Source: Anaeromassilibacillus senegalensis
GTDB lineage: Bacteria > Bacillota > Clostridia > Oscillospirales > Acutalibacteraceae
Assembly: GCF_001261775.1 (NCBI RefSeq)
Contig: NZ_LN868537.1
Location: 248,001-312,000 of the forward strand
Reading direction: 5' to 3'
Length of the DNA: 64,000 nt
A program made the position numbers and the translations under genes. Every line of letters begins with the position of its first letter. The stretch's first letter is position 1. The notes below the pieces were generated by a model. It saw only the letters and a program-made list of their open reading frames with translations, did no database searches and was not told the DNA's origin. Shown here one piece after another: positions 53,990 to 62,761 of the stretch.

Positions 53990-54469
53990 ATGTTTACAGT
54001 CAACCTGATTTGTGTAGGGAAGTTAAAGGAATCCTATTGGCGGGAAGCGTGTGCGGAGTATGCGAAGCGGCTTTCCGCTTTTTGTCGTTTTACTATTGTG
54101 GAACTGCAGGAGAGCCGATTGCCGGACAATCCCTCCGCATCGCAGATTGAAACGGCGCTGCGGGCTGAAGGAGAAAAAATTCTTGCTGCTGCAAACGGAT
54201 CGCCGCTGTTTGCTCTTTGCATTGAGGGGAAGCCGGTGTCTTCTGAACAGCTGGCGGAAAAGATCGGCGCGCTCGCGGTCAACGGTGCGAGCACGCTCTG
54301 CTTTGCCATCGGCAGTTCTTATGGGCTGAGTGATGCGGTCAAGCGGGCGGCGGCCCTGCGCCTCTCGATGTCGCCGATGACCTTCCCGCATCAGTTGGCG
54401 CGCGTGATGCTCTGTGAGCAGACCTACCGGGCTTTTCAGATTTTAAACCATGGAAAATATCATAAATAG
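53990..54469 (+). CDS. rlmH: 23S rRNA (pseudouridine-1915 N3) methyltransferase
   Basis: RlmH is a SPOUT-fold methyltransferase that methylates pseudouridine 1915 in helix 69 of 23S rRNA; RluD (at 46.3 kb) makes that pseudouridine. The 159-residue protein shows the knot motifs LFALCIEGKPVSSEQLA, FAIGSSYGLSDAV and SMSPMTFPHQLARVMLCEQTYRAFQI, with normal length. ATG 53990 follows AGGAG. It ends before a strong palindrome. Confidence 0.96.
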   Translation: MFTVNLICVGKLKESYWREACAEYAKRLSAFCRFTIVELQESRLPDNPSASQIETALRAEGEKILAAANGSPLFALCIEGKPVSSEQLAEKIGALAVNGASTLCFAIGSSYGLSDAVKRAAALRLSMSPMTFPHQLARVMLCEQTYRAFQILNHGKYHK

Positions 54470-54494
54470 AAACTTATCATGTTTGGTCAGATAA

Positions 54495-54533
54495 GGAGTG
54501 ACTCCCCCCGCCATCGGCGGGGGGAGTCACTCC
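54495..54533. repeat. Perfect 18-bp inverted repeat
   Basis: GGAGTGACTCCCCCCGCC (54495-54512) and its exact reverse complement (54516-54533) flank a 3-nt loop. It starts 26 nt after rlmH. There is no T run, so it is not a standard terminator; it may be an intergenic repeat element or RNA stabiliser. Confidence 0.85.
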
Positions 54534-54647
54534 ATTTAGCTGATTGTGCTATGGCCCTCTTTTCTTTAGTCACGGCTGAGACAAGAATGTTTTGTGGATT
54601 TGCCATAATGAGGGACGATCCGGCATAAGAATTAGTGGAATGCCAGA

Positions 54648-54690
54648 GCAGGGCCAAAACGCCTGCCGCGTTCGGGCGGTTGGCCCTGGG
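54648..54690 (+). promoter_or_regulatory. Leader hairpin before the carboxypeptidase gene
   Basis: CAGGGCCAA and TTGGCCCTG flank a GC-rich inner stem directly upstream of the AGGAGG of the D-Ala-D-Ala carboxypeptidase gene. It could affect translation or mRNA stability; no known motif was recognised. Confidence 0.4.
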
Positions 54691-54718
54691 CTGGAACCAG
54701 AACTAGGAGGTGTCGGAT

Positions 54719-55867
54719 ATGAAGTTCAAAAGGATCACAGCGGGGCTGCTGGCCGCTTTGCTGGTGGGGCTGACTGTGCCTACGCGAACGGCGGCTGCGC
54801 TGTCGGAAGAGGAAGTCAAAGCACCCGCCGCGATTTTGATGGAAGCGCAGACGGGAAAGGTTCTATATGAAAAGAATTCGCACGAAAAGCGGCCGTGCGC
54901 GTCCATTACAAAGGTTATGACGCTGCTGCTGGTAATGGAGGCGCTGGACTCAGGGAAAATCTCCCTGACGGATACGGTTTCCGCCAGTGCGCACGCGTCT
55001 TCCATGGGTGGGTCGGACATTTGGCTCAAGGAAGGCGAGACCATGACAGTGGACGACATGCTGAAGGCCACGGTAGTGGCCAGCGCCAACGACGCAGCCG
55101 TCGCACTGGCAGAATTTGTGGCCGGCAGCGAGGATGAGTTCTTGCGGCAAATGAACGAGAAGGCACAGCAGCTTGGCATGGCGGATACCACCTTCCTGAA
55201 CTGCAACGGGCTCGATGAAGACGGCCACCTGACCTCTGCAAACGATGTCGCCATCATGTCGCGTGAGCTGATGAAGCATAAGAAAATTTTTGATTATACG
55301 ATGATCTGGATCGATTACGTGCGCGGCGGACAGACGCAGCTGGTTAACACCAATAAGCTGATCAAAACCTACAAGGGGATTACCGGCCTGAAGACCGGCA
55401 CGACCGGGAAGGCGGGGAGCTGTATCAGCGCCACCGCAGAACGGGACGGCGTGCAGCTGATCGCCGTTGTTTTAGGTGCGGCGAATACAAAGGATCGCTT
55501 CGCCTCCGCGGCAACCCTCCTGGATTACGGCTTTGCAAACTGGGCAGTTGCCGCTCCAGAGGTGCCGCAGGATGCCCTTGCACCGGTTCCAGTCCTGAAC
55601 GGTATGGTGGACGAGGTGGAAGCCACCGTCACGGCAGACGGCGTTCTGCTGGTTCCAAAGGGCAGGGAAAAGGAAATCCAGTATCAGGTCTCCATGGGAG
55701 AAAATCTGACCGCCCCGGTGGAAGAAGGGCAGGTATTGGGAAAAATCACCTGCACATTGGGGGATGAGACGCTGAAGGAGTACAACATTCTTGCCAAAAC
55801 GTCTGTTCCGGAAATCACCTTCTCAGCGGTATTTCAGCTCCTGTTCCGCAATTTTGTGTCTATGTAG
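54719..55867 (+). CDS. D-alanyl-D-alanine carboxypeptidase (DacF/PBP5-like)
   Basis: This 382-residue penicillin-binding protein has a signal peptide (about 1-29), the S11 peptidase domain with SITK (Ser about 61), SAN (about 121) and KTG (about 225) motifs, and the C-terminal PBP5-type domain with a likely amphipathic anchor. It trims the terminal D-Ala from muropeptides, limiting cross-linking; DacF-type enzymes act during sporulation. ATG 54719 follows AGGAGG. It has a hairpin leader and its own terminator. Confidence 0.93.
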   Translation: MKFKRITAGLLAALLVGLTVPTRTAAALSEEEVKAPAAILMEAQTGKVLYEKNSHEKRPCASITKVMTLLLVMEALDSGKISLTDTVSASAHASSMGGSDIWLKEGETMTVDDMLKATVVASANDAAVALAEFVAGSEDEFLRQMNEKAQQLGMADTTFLNCNGLDEDGHLTSANDVAIMSRELMKHKKIFDYTMIWIDYVRGGQTQLVNTNKLIKTYKGITGLKTGTTGKAGSCISATAERDGVQLIAVVLGAANTKDRFASAATLLDYGFANWAVAAPEVPQDALAPVPVLNGMVDEVEATVTADGVLLVPKGREKEIQYQVSMGENLTAPVEEGQVLGKITCTLGDETLKEYNILAKTSVPEITFSAVFQLLFRNFVSM

Positions 55868-55883
55868 AGAGAATGTCCGATCA

Positions 55884-55922
55884 GGTCCGCGCGTCCGTTT
55901 TGACAGGCGCGCGGCTCTTTTT
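55884..55922 (+). terminator. Terminator of the carboxypeptidase gene
   Basis: CCGCGCG/CGCGCGG stem followed by CTCTTTTT. Confidence 0.75.
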
Positions 55923-56005
55923 CGACTACTCTTAAAAAGAAATACACAATTTGCACAAGAGCGCAACGTTCCAAATAATTTTAATTATAAAAGTTGTGAC
56001 TTCCC

Positions 56006-56034
56006 TTGCAAATAGGGGCAATCTATTGTAAAAT
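56006..56034 (+). promoter_or_regulatory. Promoter of pgi
   Basis: TTGCAA (56006-56011), 17 bp, TAAAAT (56029-56034), 41 nt before the start codon. Confidence 0.65.
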
Positions 56035-56074
56035 AACAACAGACCCATATTTGCAACATTTAGGAGGATTTCAT

Positions 56075-57415
56075 ATGTCAATTAGGATTGATACACAACA
56101 TCTATCCGGGTTTATCAATGAGAATGAATATAAGGCGCTTGCGCCGCAGGTGAAGCTGGCTCACGAGATGCTTCATTCCGGCACGGGCCTCGGCAATGAT
56201 TTTATCGGCTGGGTGGATTTGCCCACCAACTATGATAAAGAAGAGTTTGCCCGCATCAAAGCGGCGGCGGAGAAGATCAAGTCCGATACCCAGGTGTTCA
56301 TTGTCATTGGCATCGGCGGTTCTTACCTCGGCGCGCGCGCGGCGATTGAATTCCTGAAGTCCCCGAATTATAATGCGATGAAAAAGGACACGCCTGAAAT
56401 TTACTTTACAGGCAACAGCATCAGTTCTTCCGCGCTGAGCGAGTTGCTCGCGCTGTGTGAAGGCAAGGATGTGTCCATCAATATGATTTCCAAGTCCGGT
56501 ACGACAACGGAGCCTGCCATTGCGTTCCGCGTCTTCCGTGAGTATCTGGAAAAAAGATATGGCAGAGAAGAAGCGAAAAAACGCATCTACTGCACAACCG
56601 ACAAGGCGCGCGGCACCCTCAAGCAGCTGGCAACCAAGGAAGGCTATGAGAGCTTCGTGGTTCCGGACGACGTCGGCGGCCGTTATTCCGTTCTCACGGC
56701 GGTTGGCCTTCTGCCCATCGCGGTCTGCGGTGCGGACATCGATGCGTTAATGGCCGGCGCGGCGAAAGCCCAGCAGGAGTACAACAATCCGGATGTGTAT
56801 ACCAATCCGTGCTACGAATATGCGGCGCTTCGCAATATGATGTACCGCAAGGGCAAGGAAATTGAAATCCTGGTCAGCTATGAGCCCTGCTACACCATGA
56901 TGTGCGAGTGGTGGAAACAGCTTTACGGCGAAAGCGAGGGCAAAAACAACAAAGGCCTTTTCCCGGCATCCGTCGTATTCTCCACCGATCTGCATTCCAT
57001 GGGCCAGTATATTCAGGAGGGCCGCCGTTCCCTGTTTGAAACGGTTGTCCTGTTCGATAAAGCCAAGCAGGAAATTTACATCGGCAACGATCCGGAAAAT
57101 GTGGACGGCCTTAATTTCCTGGAAGGCAAGAGCATGGCGTACATAAATGAAAAAGCCTTTGAGGGAACTGTGCTGGCGCATACCGACGGCGGCGTGCCGA
57201 ACGTTGTGCTGCACGCGCCGGATTTCTCCGAAGAGTCCCTGGGCTTTCTCATTTATTTCTTTGAAAAGGCATGCGCGATTTCCGGTTATCTGCTCGGCGT
57301 GAACCCGTTTGACCAGCCTGGCGTGGAAAGCTACAAGAAGAACATGTTTGCTCTTCTCGGCAAGCCCGGCTATGAGGCGGAGAAGGAAGCGCTGGAAGCG
57401 AGACTGAAAAAATAA
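56075..57415 (+). CDS. pgi: Glucose-6-phosphate isomerase
   Basis: Pgi interconverts glucose 6-phosphate and fructose 6-phosphate, supplying the substrate of PfkA (27.2 kb). The 446-residue protein is the short bacterial form: [28 protein letters not shown], the [15 protein letters not shown] loop and the signature near [16 protein letters not shown], with the C-terminal catalytic Lys in [17 protein letters not shown] 56075 follows AGGAGG; upstream in-frame codons to 56006 are part of the promoter region and not coding. Confidence 0.96.
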   Translation: MSIRIDTQHLSGFINENEYKALAPQVKLAHEMLHSGTGLGNDFIGWVDLPTNYDKEEFARIKAAAEKIKSDTQVFIVIGIGGSYLGARAAIEFLKSPNYNAMKKDTPEIYFTGNSISSSALSELLALCEGKDVSINMISKSGTTTEPAIAFRVFREYLEKRYGREEAKKRIYCTTDKARGTLKQLATKEGYESFVVPDDVGGRYSVLTAVGLLPIAVCGADIDALMAGAAKAQQEYNNPDVYTNPCYEYAALRNMMYRKGKEIEILVSYEPCYTMMCEWWKQLYGESEGKNNKGLFPASVVFSTDLHSMGQYIQEGRRSLFETVVLFDKAKQEIYIGNDPENVDGLNFLEGKSMAYINEKAFEGTVLAHTDGGVPNVVLHAPDFSEESLGFLIYFFEKACAISGYLLGVNPFDQPGVESYKKNMFALLGKPGYEAEKEALEARLKK

Positions 57416-57469
57416 AGGCTGGCGTTCTATCCGCTGAGGCGGAAATAAAATCATACAGGGGGAGTTTCA

Positions 57470-57886
57470 ATGGTTACTCTGATCGTAGGAAAAAAAGGTT
57501 CCGGAAAAACAAAAAAACTGATCGAACGCGCAAATGAAGCGGTTAAAACATCCAACGGCAACGTGGTCGTGATCGAAAAAGGCCTTAAATTGACGTATGA
57601 CATCTCCCATCAGGCACGTCTGGTGGACAGTGACAGCTACAGCATTCAGGGGATGGATGCTCTGGCGGGATTTATCAGCGGTATCTGTGCCGGCAACTAC
57701 GATGTGACCGATATTTTTGTAGATTCCACATTGAAGATCATCGGCCAGGATATGGAAAACCTGAAGACGTTTGTTGGCAGAATGAGCAAGCTCTCTGAGA
57801 GTGCGGACACGAACATCACCCTGCTGGTTTCTGCGGAAAAGGGCGATCTGCCGGAAGGCGTCGGCGAACTCGCCACACAGATTTAA
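57470..57886 (+). CDS. Small P-loop NTPase of unknown function
   Basis: This 138-residue protein begins with a P-loop GKKGSGKTKKL (about 7-17) and has the further alpha/beta strand order of a small NTPase (GNVVVIEKG, ITLLVSAEKGD), but no clear Walker B partner. Similar short proteins are conserved in Clostridia, sometimes labelled PilT-like or hypothetical. GGGGGAG precedes ATG 57470. It is 54 nt after pgi, and a hairpin with short T run (57903-57945) follows. No function can be assigned. Confidence 0.78.
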   Translation: MVTLIVGKKGSGKTKKLIERANEAVKTSNGNVVVIEKGLKLTYDISHQARLVDSDSYSIQGMDALAGFISGICAGNYDVTDIFVDSTLKIIGQDMENLKTFVGRMSKLSESADTNITLLVSAEKGDLPEGVGELATQI

Positions 57887-57902
57887 ATTGTTACAAAACT
57901 TC

Positions 57903-57945
57903 GATGCTGCCGGGTTGCGCACGTGCCCCGGCAGCATCTTTGTGC
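57903..57945 (+). terminator. Hairpin terminator after the P-loop gene
   Basis: GATGCTGCCGGG/CCCGGCAGCATC stem with a loop of about 12 nt, followed by TTTG. Confidence 0.65.
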
Positions 57946-57987
57946 GAATATTTTGCCGTAATTCGCAAATTTTCCCTACAAATTGTA

Positions 57988-58016
57988 TTGACAAAGCGTA
58001 TATTAACCTATATAAT
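57988..58016 (+). promoter_or_regulatory. Promoter of the yceD-rpmF operon
   Basis: Perfect TTGACA (57988-57993), 17 bp, perfect TATAAT (58011-58016), 26 nt before the start codon. Confidence 0.88.
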
Positions 58017-58042
58017 AGGCTAATGTAGCGTCGAGGTGTAAA

Positions 58043-58537
58043 ATGCTTCTTGATTTAAAGAATGTGTTTCTGGAAGAGGGTGCATCGCAGCGTTTCCAGT
58101 ATCCTTTGGATTTGCAATCCATTGACGTAAATGGTGTTTATCCGTTTGTCTCGCCGGTCGAGGTGAAGGGTACGGTGGAAAATCATGCGGGTGTTGTGCA
58201 GCTTGCCGCAACTGCGGAGTTTGATTTTTCTATTCCCTGTGACCGCTGTATTACACAGATCGATAAGCATGAAAAATATTCTTTTTCGCATGTTTTGGTT
58301 CTGTCTCTGGAAAATGAAGACAGTGACGAATACATTCAGGTGCCTGATTACCGCTTGGACTTGGACGAGCTGATTCGCTCCGATGTTCTGCTGGAATTGC
58401 CGACCAAGTACTTATGCAGGGAAGACTGCAAGGGCTTGTGTCCTCAATGCGGCAAAAACCTGAACGACGGCGCATGCGATTGCCAAACGCATCAGATTGA
58501 CCCTCGCCTGAAGGTTCTTAAAAAACTGATAGATTAG
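58043..58537 (+). CDS. YceD-family (DUF177) protein
   Basis: This 164-residue protein belongs to the YceD/DUF177 family: an N-terminal beta domain with CDRCITQIDKH (about 72-82) and a C-terminal Cys-rich tail (CREDCKGLCPQCGKNLNDGACDC, zinc-binding-like) . In nearly all bacteria yceD lies before rpmF, as here, and its product is linked to 23S rRNA maturation and ribosome assembly. The start ATG 58043 follows GAGGTG. It is transcribed from a consensus promoter together with rpmF. Confidence 0.9.
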   Translation: MLLDLKNVFLEEGASQRFQYPLDLQSIDVNGVYPFVSPVEVKGTVENHAGVVQLAATAEFDFSIPCDRCITQIDKHEKYSFSHVLVLSLENEDSDEYIQVPDYRLDLDELIRSDVLLELPTKYLCREDCKGLCPQCGKNLNDGACDCQTHQIDPRLKVLKKLID

Positions 58538-58562
58538 ATAGTTTTGTAAGGAGGTGCTGACG

Positions 58563-58745
58563 ATGGCGGTACCAAAGAGAAAAGTATCCAGTGCAAGACA
58601 GAATAAGAGACGTTCCAATGTGTGGAAGCTTCATGCTCCTGCTCTGATGAAATGCCCGAAGTGCGGGGAGTATAAGACCCCTCACAGAGTGTGCGGCAGC
58701 TGCGGTTACTACAACGGCAGAGAAGTAATCAAGAAGGAAGCCTAA
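58563..58745 (+). CDS. rpmF: 50S ribosomal protein L32
   Basis: The 60-residue protein is L32 with the conserved MAVPKRKVSSARQNKRR N terminus and two CxxC pairs (CPKCGEYKTPH, CGSCGYY) that bind zinc, the Zn-type paralogue. It sits on the 50S subunit near the exit region. AAGGAGG precedes ATG 58563. It is co-transcribed with the yceD gene 25 nt upstream. Confidence 0.97.
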   Translation: MAVPKRKVSSARQNKRRSNVWKLHAPALMKCPKCGEYKTPHRVCGSCGYYNGREVIKKEA

Positions 58746-58817
58746 TTTTGATTTCCGAAGGATAGAGAAGGAGTAATCCTTCTCTATTTTTTTGCTCTGT
58801 TCAAACGGAGGGTGAGT

Positions 58818-60134
58818 ATGTCTGTAACAATTCGATCGGTGGATGGCGGCAGCGCAGCACAGCGCGCAAACATTTTGCCGGGGGAAACGCTGGTTTCCAT
58901 CAATGGAAATGAAATATGCGATGTCTTGGATTACCGCTTTTATGAGACGGACCGGCAGCTTGCCATTGTCCTGCGGGATGTACAGGGGAAAGAGCGTACA
59001 GTGCAGATCCGCAAGGGACAGTACGAGTCCATCGGCCTGGAATTTGAAACGTATCTGATGGACAAGCAGCATTCCTGTACGAACAAATGCATCTTTTGTT
59101 TTATTGACCAGCTTCCCAAAGGGATGCGCGGCAGCCTGTATTTTAAGGACGACGATTCCCGGCTTTCTTTTTTGTTCGGCAACTATGTAACGCTGACGAA
59201 CCTGCAGGAGCGCGAGGTGGAGCGCATCATTAAAATGCATATCAGCCCAATCAACATTTCGGTTCACACGACAAACCCGGAGCTGCGTGTCAAAATGATG
59301 GGCAACCGCTTTGCGGGGGAACGATTGCAGATTCTGTATCGCTTTGCAGAAGCGGGCATCAAGCTGAATTGCCAGATCGTCTCCTGCCGGGGCGTCAATG
59401 ACGGCCCGGAGCTGGACCGCACGATTCAGGATCTGGGCGCTTTATGGCCGTCGGTGCAGAGCATCGCGGTGGTGCCGATCGGGTTGACCAGGCACCGGGA
59501 GGGATTGTATCCACTGGCAGGATACGACGCGCAAAGTGCCTGTGATACGGTGCGGCAGATCGAGGCGTATGGAGACCGATTCCTGGAACAGTACGGGCAG
59601 CGCATCTGCTATGCGGCGGACGAGTTTTATTTAAAAGCGGAGCTGCCGATTCCGCCTGCGGCGTTTTACGGCGATTTTGACCAGCTGGAAAACGGCGTGG
59701 GCCTTCTCGCCAGCTTGAAGCAGGAATTCAGCGACGCGCTGGAGGACTTTGCACCGCCGGAGAGACAGCGCCATGTTACGCTTGCAACCGGTGTAGCGGC
59801 AGCGCCTTTTCTGGATACGCTGCTTGACGAACTGCGAAGAAAATGTAATAATTTAACATGCAGCGTGGTACCTATTGTTAACCACTTTTTTGGAGATACT
59901 ATCACCGTTGCAGGTCTGGTGACCGGCGGCGATCTTTTAAAACAGCTCAAGGACAAACCGCTTGGCGATGCGCTGCTTCTGCCGGATGTCATGCTGCGGC
60001 GGGAAGGCGATATCTTTTTGGATGATCTGTCTCTGGAGGAGCTGTCAGAGGCGTTACAAGTGAAAATTGTGACCGTGCCAAACGACGGCTATGCGTTGCT
60101 GGACGCGGTAACAGGGAGTGATACAAATGGCTAA
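58818..60134 (+). CDS. DUF512 protein (PDZ plus radical SAM-like)
   Basis: The 438-residue protein has an N-terminal PDZ-like domain (about 1-80, GGSAAQRANILPGETLVSING), a middle part with the cluster motif CTNKCIFCFIDQLPKGMR, radical-SAM-like though its binding chemistry is undetermined, and the C-terminal DUF512 domain (about 270-430, PNDGYALLD). The function of the family is not known. It precedes der in many Firmicutes. ATG 58818 follows GGAGG. Its stop overlaps the der start by 8 nt. Confidence 0.85.
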   Translation: MSVTIRSVDGGSAAQRANILPGETLVSINGNEICDVLDYRFYETDRQLAIVLRDVQGKERTVQIRKGQYESIGLEFETYLMDKQHSCTNKCIFCFIDQLPKGMRGSLYFKDDDSRLSFLFGNYVTLTNLQEREVERIIKMHISPINISVHTTNPELRVKMMGNRFAGERLQILYRFAEAGIKLNCQIVSCRGVNDGPELDRTIQDLGALWPSVQSIAVVPIGLTRHREGLYPLAGYDAQSACDTVRQIEAYGDRFLEQYGQRICYAADEFYLKAELPIPPAAFYGDFDQLENGVGLLASLKQEFSDALEDFAPPERQRHVTLATGVAAAPFLDTLLDELRRKCNNLTCSVVPIVNHFFGDTITVAGLVTGGDLLKQLKDKPLGDALLLPDVMLRREGDIFLDDLSLEELSEALQVKIVTVPNDGYALLDAVTGSDTNG

Positions 60135-61449
60135 ACCCGTAGTGGCGATTGTCGGCCGCCCAAACGTCGGCAAGTCGACCTTGTTTAATAAGCTGATTGG
60201 TCAGCGTCTTTCCATTGTGGACGATACCCCCGGCGTGACCCGGGACCGGATTTACGGCGAGTGCGAATGGAAAGGGCGGAAATTCTCCGTTGTCGATACC
60301 GGCGGCATCGAGCCGAGTGCCAACGATGTGATTTTATCGCAGATGCGCACGCAGGCGCAGCTGGCGATCGACGCGGCGGACGTCATTGTACTGGTGACGG
60401 ATCTCCGTTCCGGTGTTGTGGCGACGGATGCGGACATTGCCGCCATGCTGCTGAAGAGCAGCCGGCCGGTGATCCTGTGCGTCAACAAGTGCGATACGGT
60501 CGGAGATCCGCCCGCGGAGTTTTACGAGTTTTACAACCTGGGCCTGGGTGATCCAGTGCAGGTTTCCTCGGTGCACGGTCACGGAACGGGCGATCTGCTC
60601 GACCGCGTGGTGGAATTCCTGCCGCCGGAAACAGACGAGGAAGAAGACGGCGAGCTCATCAAAGTGGCGATTATTGGCAAGCCGAATGTCGGCAAAAGCT
60701 CTCTGATCAATCGCATTTCCGGTGAGAATCGCTGCATTGTGTCCGATATTGCGGGTACGACGCGCGACGCAATCGACACGGCGATCGAAAATGCGTATGG
60801 GCGATTTATCCTGATCGATACCGCAGGCTTGCGCCGCCGCAGCAAGGTGGACGACAGCATCGAGAAATACAGTATCATCCGCGCACAGATGGCAATTGAA
60901 CGCGCGGACGTCTGCGTCATCATGATTGACGCGACGGTTGGTTTCACCGACCAGGATTCCAAGGTTGCGGGCCTCGCCCATGAGGCAGGTAAGGGCTGCA
61001 TCATCGCGGTCAACAAGTGGGATGCAATTGAAAAGGACGGCAATACCATGTCGGCCTACCGCAAGCAGCTTGAAAATGATTTCTCGTTTATGTCCTACGC
61101 GCCGTTTATCTTTATTTCCGCACAGACGGGGCAGCGGGTCGACCGCCTGTTTGAGTTGATTAAGCATGTGGCGAATTCCAACGCGATGCGCATTGCGACC
61201 GGTATGCTCAACGATGTGCTGGCGCAGGCGACGGCGCGCGTCCAGCCGCCCACCGATAAGGGAAAACGCCTCAAAATCTATTACATGACACAGGCTTCCG
61301 TCAAGCCGCCCACCTTTGTATGCTTTGTCAATTCAGCGGAGCTGTTCCATTTCTCCTATCAGCGATATCTAGAAAACAGGATTCGGGAAACCTTTGGCTT
61401 GGAGGGAACGCCCGTGCGCTTCATTATCCGGGAGCGTGAAGGAAAGTAA
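60127..61449 (+). CDS. der: Ribosome-associated GTPase Der (EngA)
   Basis: Der is a double GTPase required for 50S assembly. The 440-residue protein has two tandem G domains: GRPNVGKSTLFNKL (about 10-23) with DTGG and NKCD, and GKPNVGKSSLINRI (about 183-196) with DTAG and NKWD, followed by a C-terminal KH-like domain (about 350-435, with FVCFVNSAELFHFSYQRYLENR). The start ATG 60127 overlaps the end of the DUF512 gene; GGGAG precedes it. plsY follows after 86 nt. Confidence 0.97.
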   Translation: MAKPVVAIVGRPNVGKSTLFNKLIGQRLSIVDDTPGVTRDRIYGECEWKGRKFSVVDTGGIEPSANDVILSQMRTQAQLAIDAADVIVLVTDLRSGVVATDADIAAMLLKSSRPVILCVNKCDTVGDPPAEFYEFYNLGLGDPVQVSSVHGHGTGDLLDRVVEFLPPETDEEEDGELIKVAIIGKPNVGKSSLINRISGENRCIVSDIAGTTRDAIDTAIENAYGRFILIDTAGLRRRSKVDDSIEKYSIIRAQMAIERADVCVIMIDATVGFTDQDSKVAGLAHEAGKGCIIAVNKWDAIEKDGNTMSAYRKQLENDFSFMSYAPFIFISAQTGQRVDRLFELIKHVANSNAMRIATGMLNDVLAQATARVQPPTDKGKRLKIYYMTQASVKPPTFVCFVNSAELFHFSYQRYLENRIRETFGLEGTPVRFIIREREGK

Positions 61450-61535
61450 CGGCGATCGGTTGGCTGCCGTGCGTCGGGGTAAAATCCGGCTGCGCGGCGT
61501 CAGTTGACAAATAGAATATTTGAGGAGGTATCACA

Positions 61536-62243
61536 ATGGAGATTTTGCTGGGGGCTGTTTTACCCGCTGTGCTCACAATCGTCATTGCATATCTGCTGGG
61601 CAGTATCAGCTTTTCCATCATCTTCACGAAACTGTTCAGCCATGAAGATATCCGGGAAATGGGAAGCGGCAACGCGGGTACGACCAACGTGCTGCGATCC
61701 GTTGGCGCAAAAGCGGCTGCGTGCACATTTATCTTTGACTTTGCGAAGGGCGTACTGGCGGTCTTTATCGGCAAGCTGATCTTTCAGTATTTTGCAGCGG
61801 CTTATCCGCTGGCCGGCGTTCCGGCGTGGGAGTTCGTCCAGTACGGCGCATACCTTGCAGGCGCGCTATGTGTTCTGGGGCACGATTTTCCGGCGTTCTT
61901 CGGTTTCAAGGGAGGAAAAGGCGTTTTAACCAGCTGGTCAATCATCCTGCTGATCGACTGGCGTACGTTCCTGTTTGTCATCATTGTCTTTATTTTAATG
62001 GTGCTGTTCACCAGAATGGTTTCGGCGGGTTCTATCAGCGCGGGAATCGCATTTCCGATCAGTACGTTTCTGTTTAACTATTTGGTCGACTGTGTGTGGA
62101 AGGGAAGCGTGTCTGTCACCTACTGCATGATCAGCGTCATCGCGGCGGCACTGCTGGGCGGCCTGCTGGTGTGGCAGCACCGCGGCAACATCGAACGCCT
62201 CCGCAACGGTACAGAGAAGAAACTCAGCGTGAAAAAGCACTGA
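61536..62243 (+). CDS. plsY: Acyl-phosphate glycerol-3-phosphate acyltransferase
   Basis: PlsY is the membrane enzyme that starts phospholipid synthesis by acylating glycerol 3-phosphate from acyl phosphate. The 235-residue protein has five to six membrane spans and the three conserved blocks: GSGNAGTTNVLRSVG (about 46-60), a second block around FFGFKGGKGVLTS (about 125-137) and the C-terminal HRGNIERLRNGTEKK (about 215-229). GAGGAGG precedes ATG 61536. It follows der, as in many Firmicutes. Confidence 0.95.
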   Translation: MEILLGAVLPAVLTIVIAYLLGSISFSIIFTKLFSHEDIREMGSGNAGTTNVLRSVGAKAAACTFIFDFAKGVLAVFIGKLIFQYFAAAYPLAGVPAWEFVQYGAYLAGALCVLGHDFPAFFGFKGGKGVLTSWSIILLIDWRTFLFVIIVFILMVLFTRMVSAGSISAGIAFPISTFLFNYLVDCVWKGSVSVTYCMISVIAAALLGGLLVWQHRGNIERLRNGTEKKLSVKKH

Positions 62244-62246
62244 ATT

Positions 62247-62307
62247 ACATAGAAAAGCAGCCAGAAGACGGCGCAGTCCGCCGAATCCTCTGGCTGCTTT
62301 TCTATGT
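62247..62307. terminator. Terminator after plsY
   Basis: A 19-bp imperfect stem (62247-62265 with 62289-62307) with a long GC-rich loop; it also backs onto the convergent rpmB. Confidence 0.75.
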
Positions 62308-62322
62308 ATAAAATCGGACAAG

Positions 62323-62350
62323 CAAAAAGGAGCCTCAAAAGGCTCCTTCA
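62323..62350 (-). terminator. Terminator of rpmB
   Basis: On the minus strand AAGGAGCC/GGCTCCTT stem with a TTTTGA loop, followed by T4. Confidence 0.8.
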
Positions 62351-62369
62351 CACTTTATGGTTTTTTGCA

Positions 62370-62558
62370 TTAGACGGCACGGGTAACCTTGCCGGAACGC
62401 AAGCAACGGGTGCAGGCGTAAATACGCTTGGGACTGCCGTTTACAACCGCTTTGACGCGCCGGATGTTGGGCTTCCAGGTTCTGTTCGCACGTCTGTGAG
62501 AGTGAGAAACCTTTATACCGAAAGCAATATCCTTGCCACAAACATCACATTTTGCCAT
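62370..62558 (-). CDS. rpmB: 50S ribosomal protein L28
   Basis: The 62-residue protein is L28: MAKCDVCGKDIAFGIKVSHSHRR at the N terminus, CTRCLRSGKV near the C terminus, so both CxxC pairs for zinc are present. AAAGGAGG precedes ATG 62558. It is a single-gene unit with promoter TTGCAA-17-TAGAAT (62634-62606, minus strand) and a strong terminator. Confidence 0.97.
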   Translation of the reverse strand: MAKCDVCGKDIAFGIKVSHSHRRANRTWKPNIRRVKAVVNGSPKRIYACTRCLRSGKVTRAV

Positions 62559-62605
62559 GTGTCTGCACCTCCTTTAAAAGGGCTTAATCGTATTGCAACA
62601 GTAGT

Positions 62606-62634
62606 ATTCTATCAGATTCATTTTGCAATTGCAA
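62606..62634 (-). promoter_or_regulatory. Promoter of rpmB
   Basis: On the minus strand TTGCAA (62634-62629), 17 bp, TAGAAT (62611-62606). Confidence 0.65.
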
Positions 62635-62705
62635 GCTTTTTCGTAAGAATATTTGAGAAACCGGCAAACATTTCCACAATTGCCGAATGCTGTGGCGGGA
62701 ATACC

Positions 62706-62734
62706 TTGTTTTTTCCTGCCAAATCGATTATAAT
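62706..62734 (+). promoter_or_regulatory. Promoter of the M50 protease gene
   Basis: TTGTTT (62706-62711), 17 bp, TATAAT (62729-62734), 28 nt before the start codon. Confidence 0.65.
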
Positions 62735-62761
62735 GATACGATAAAAAAGGAGAGTGTTTTT

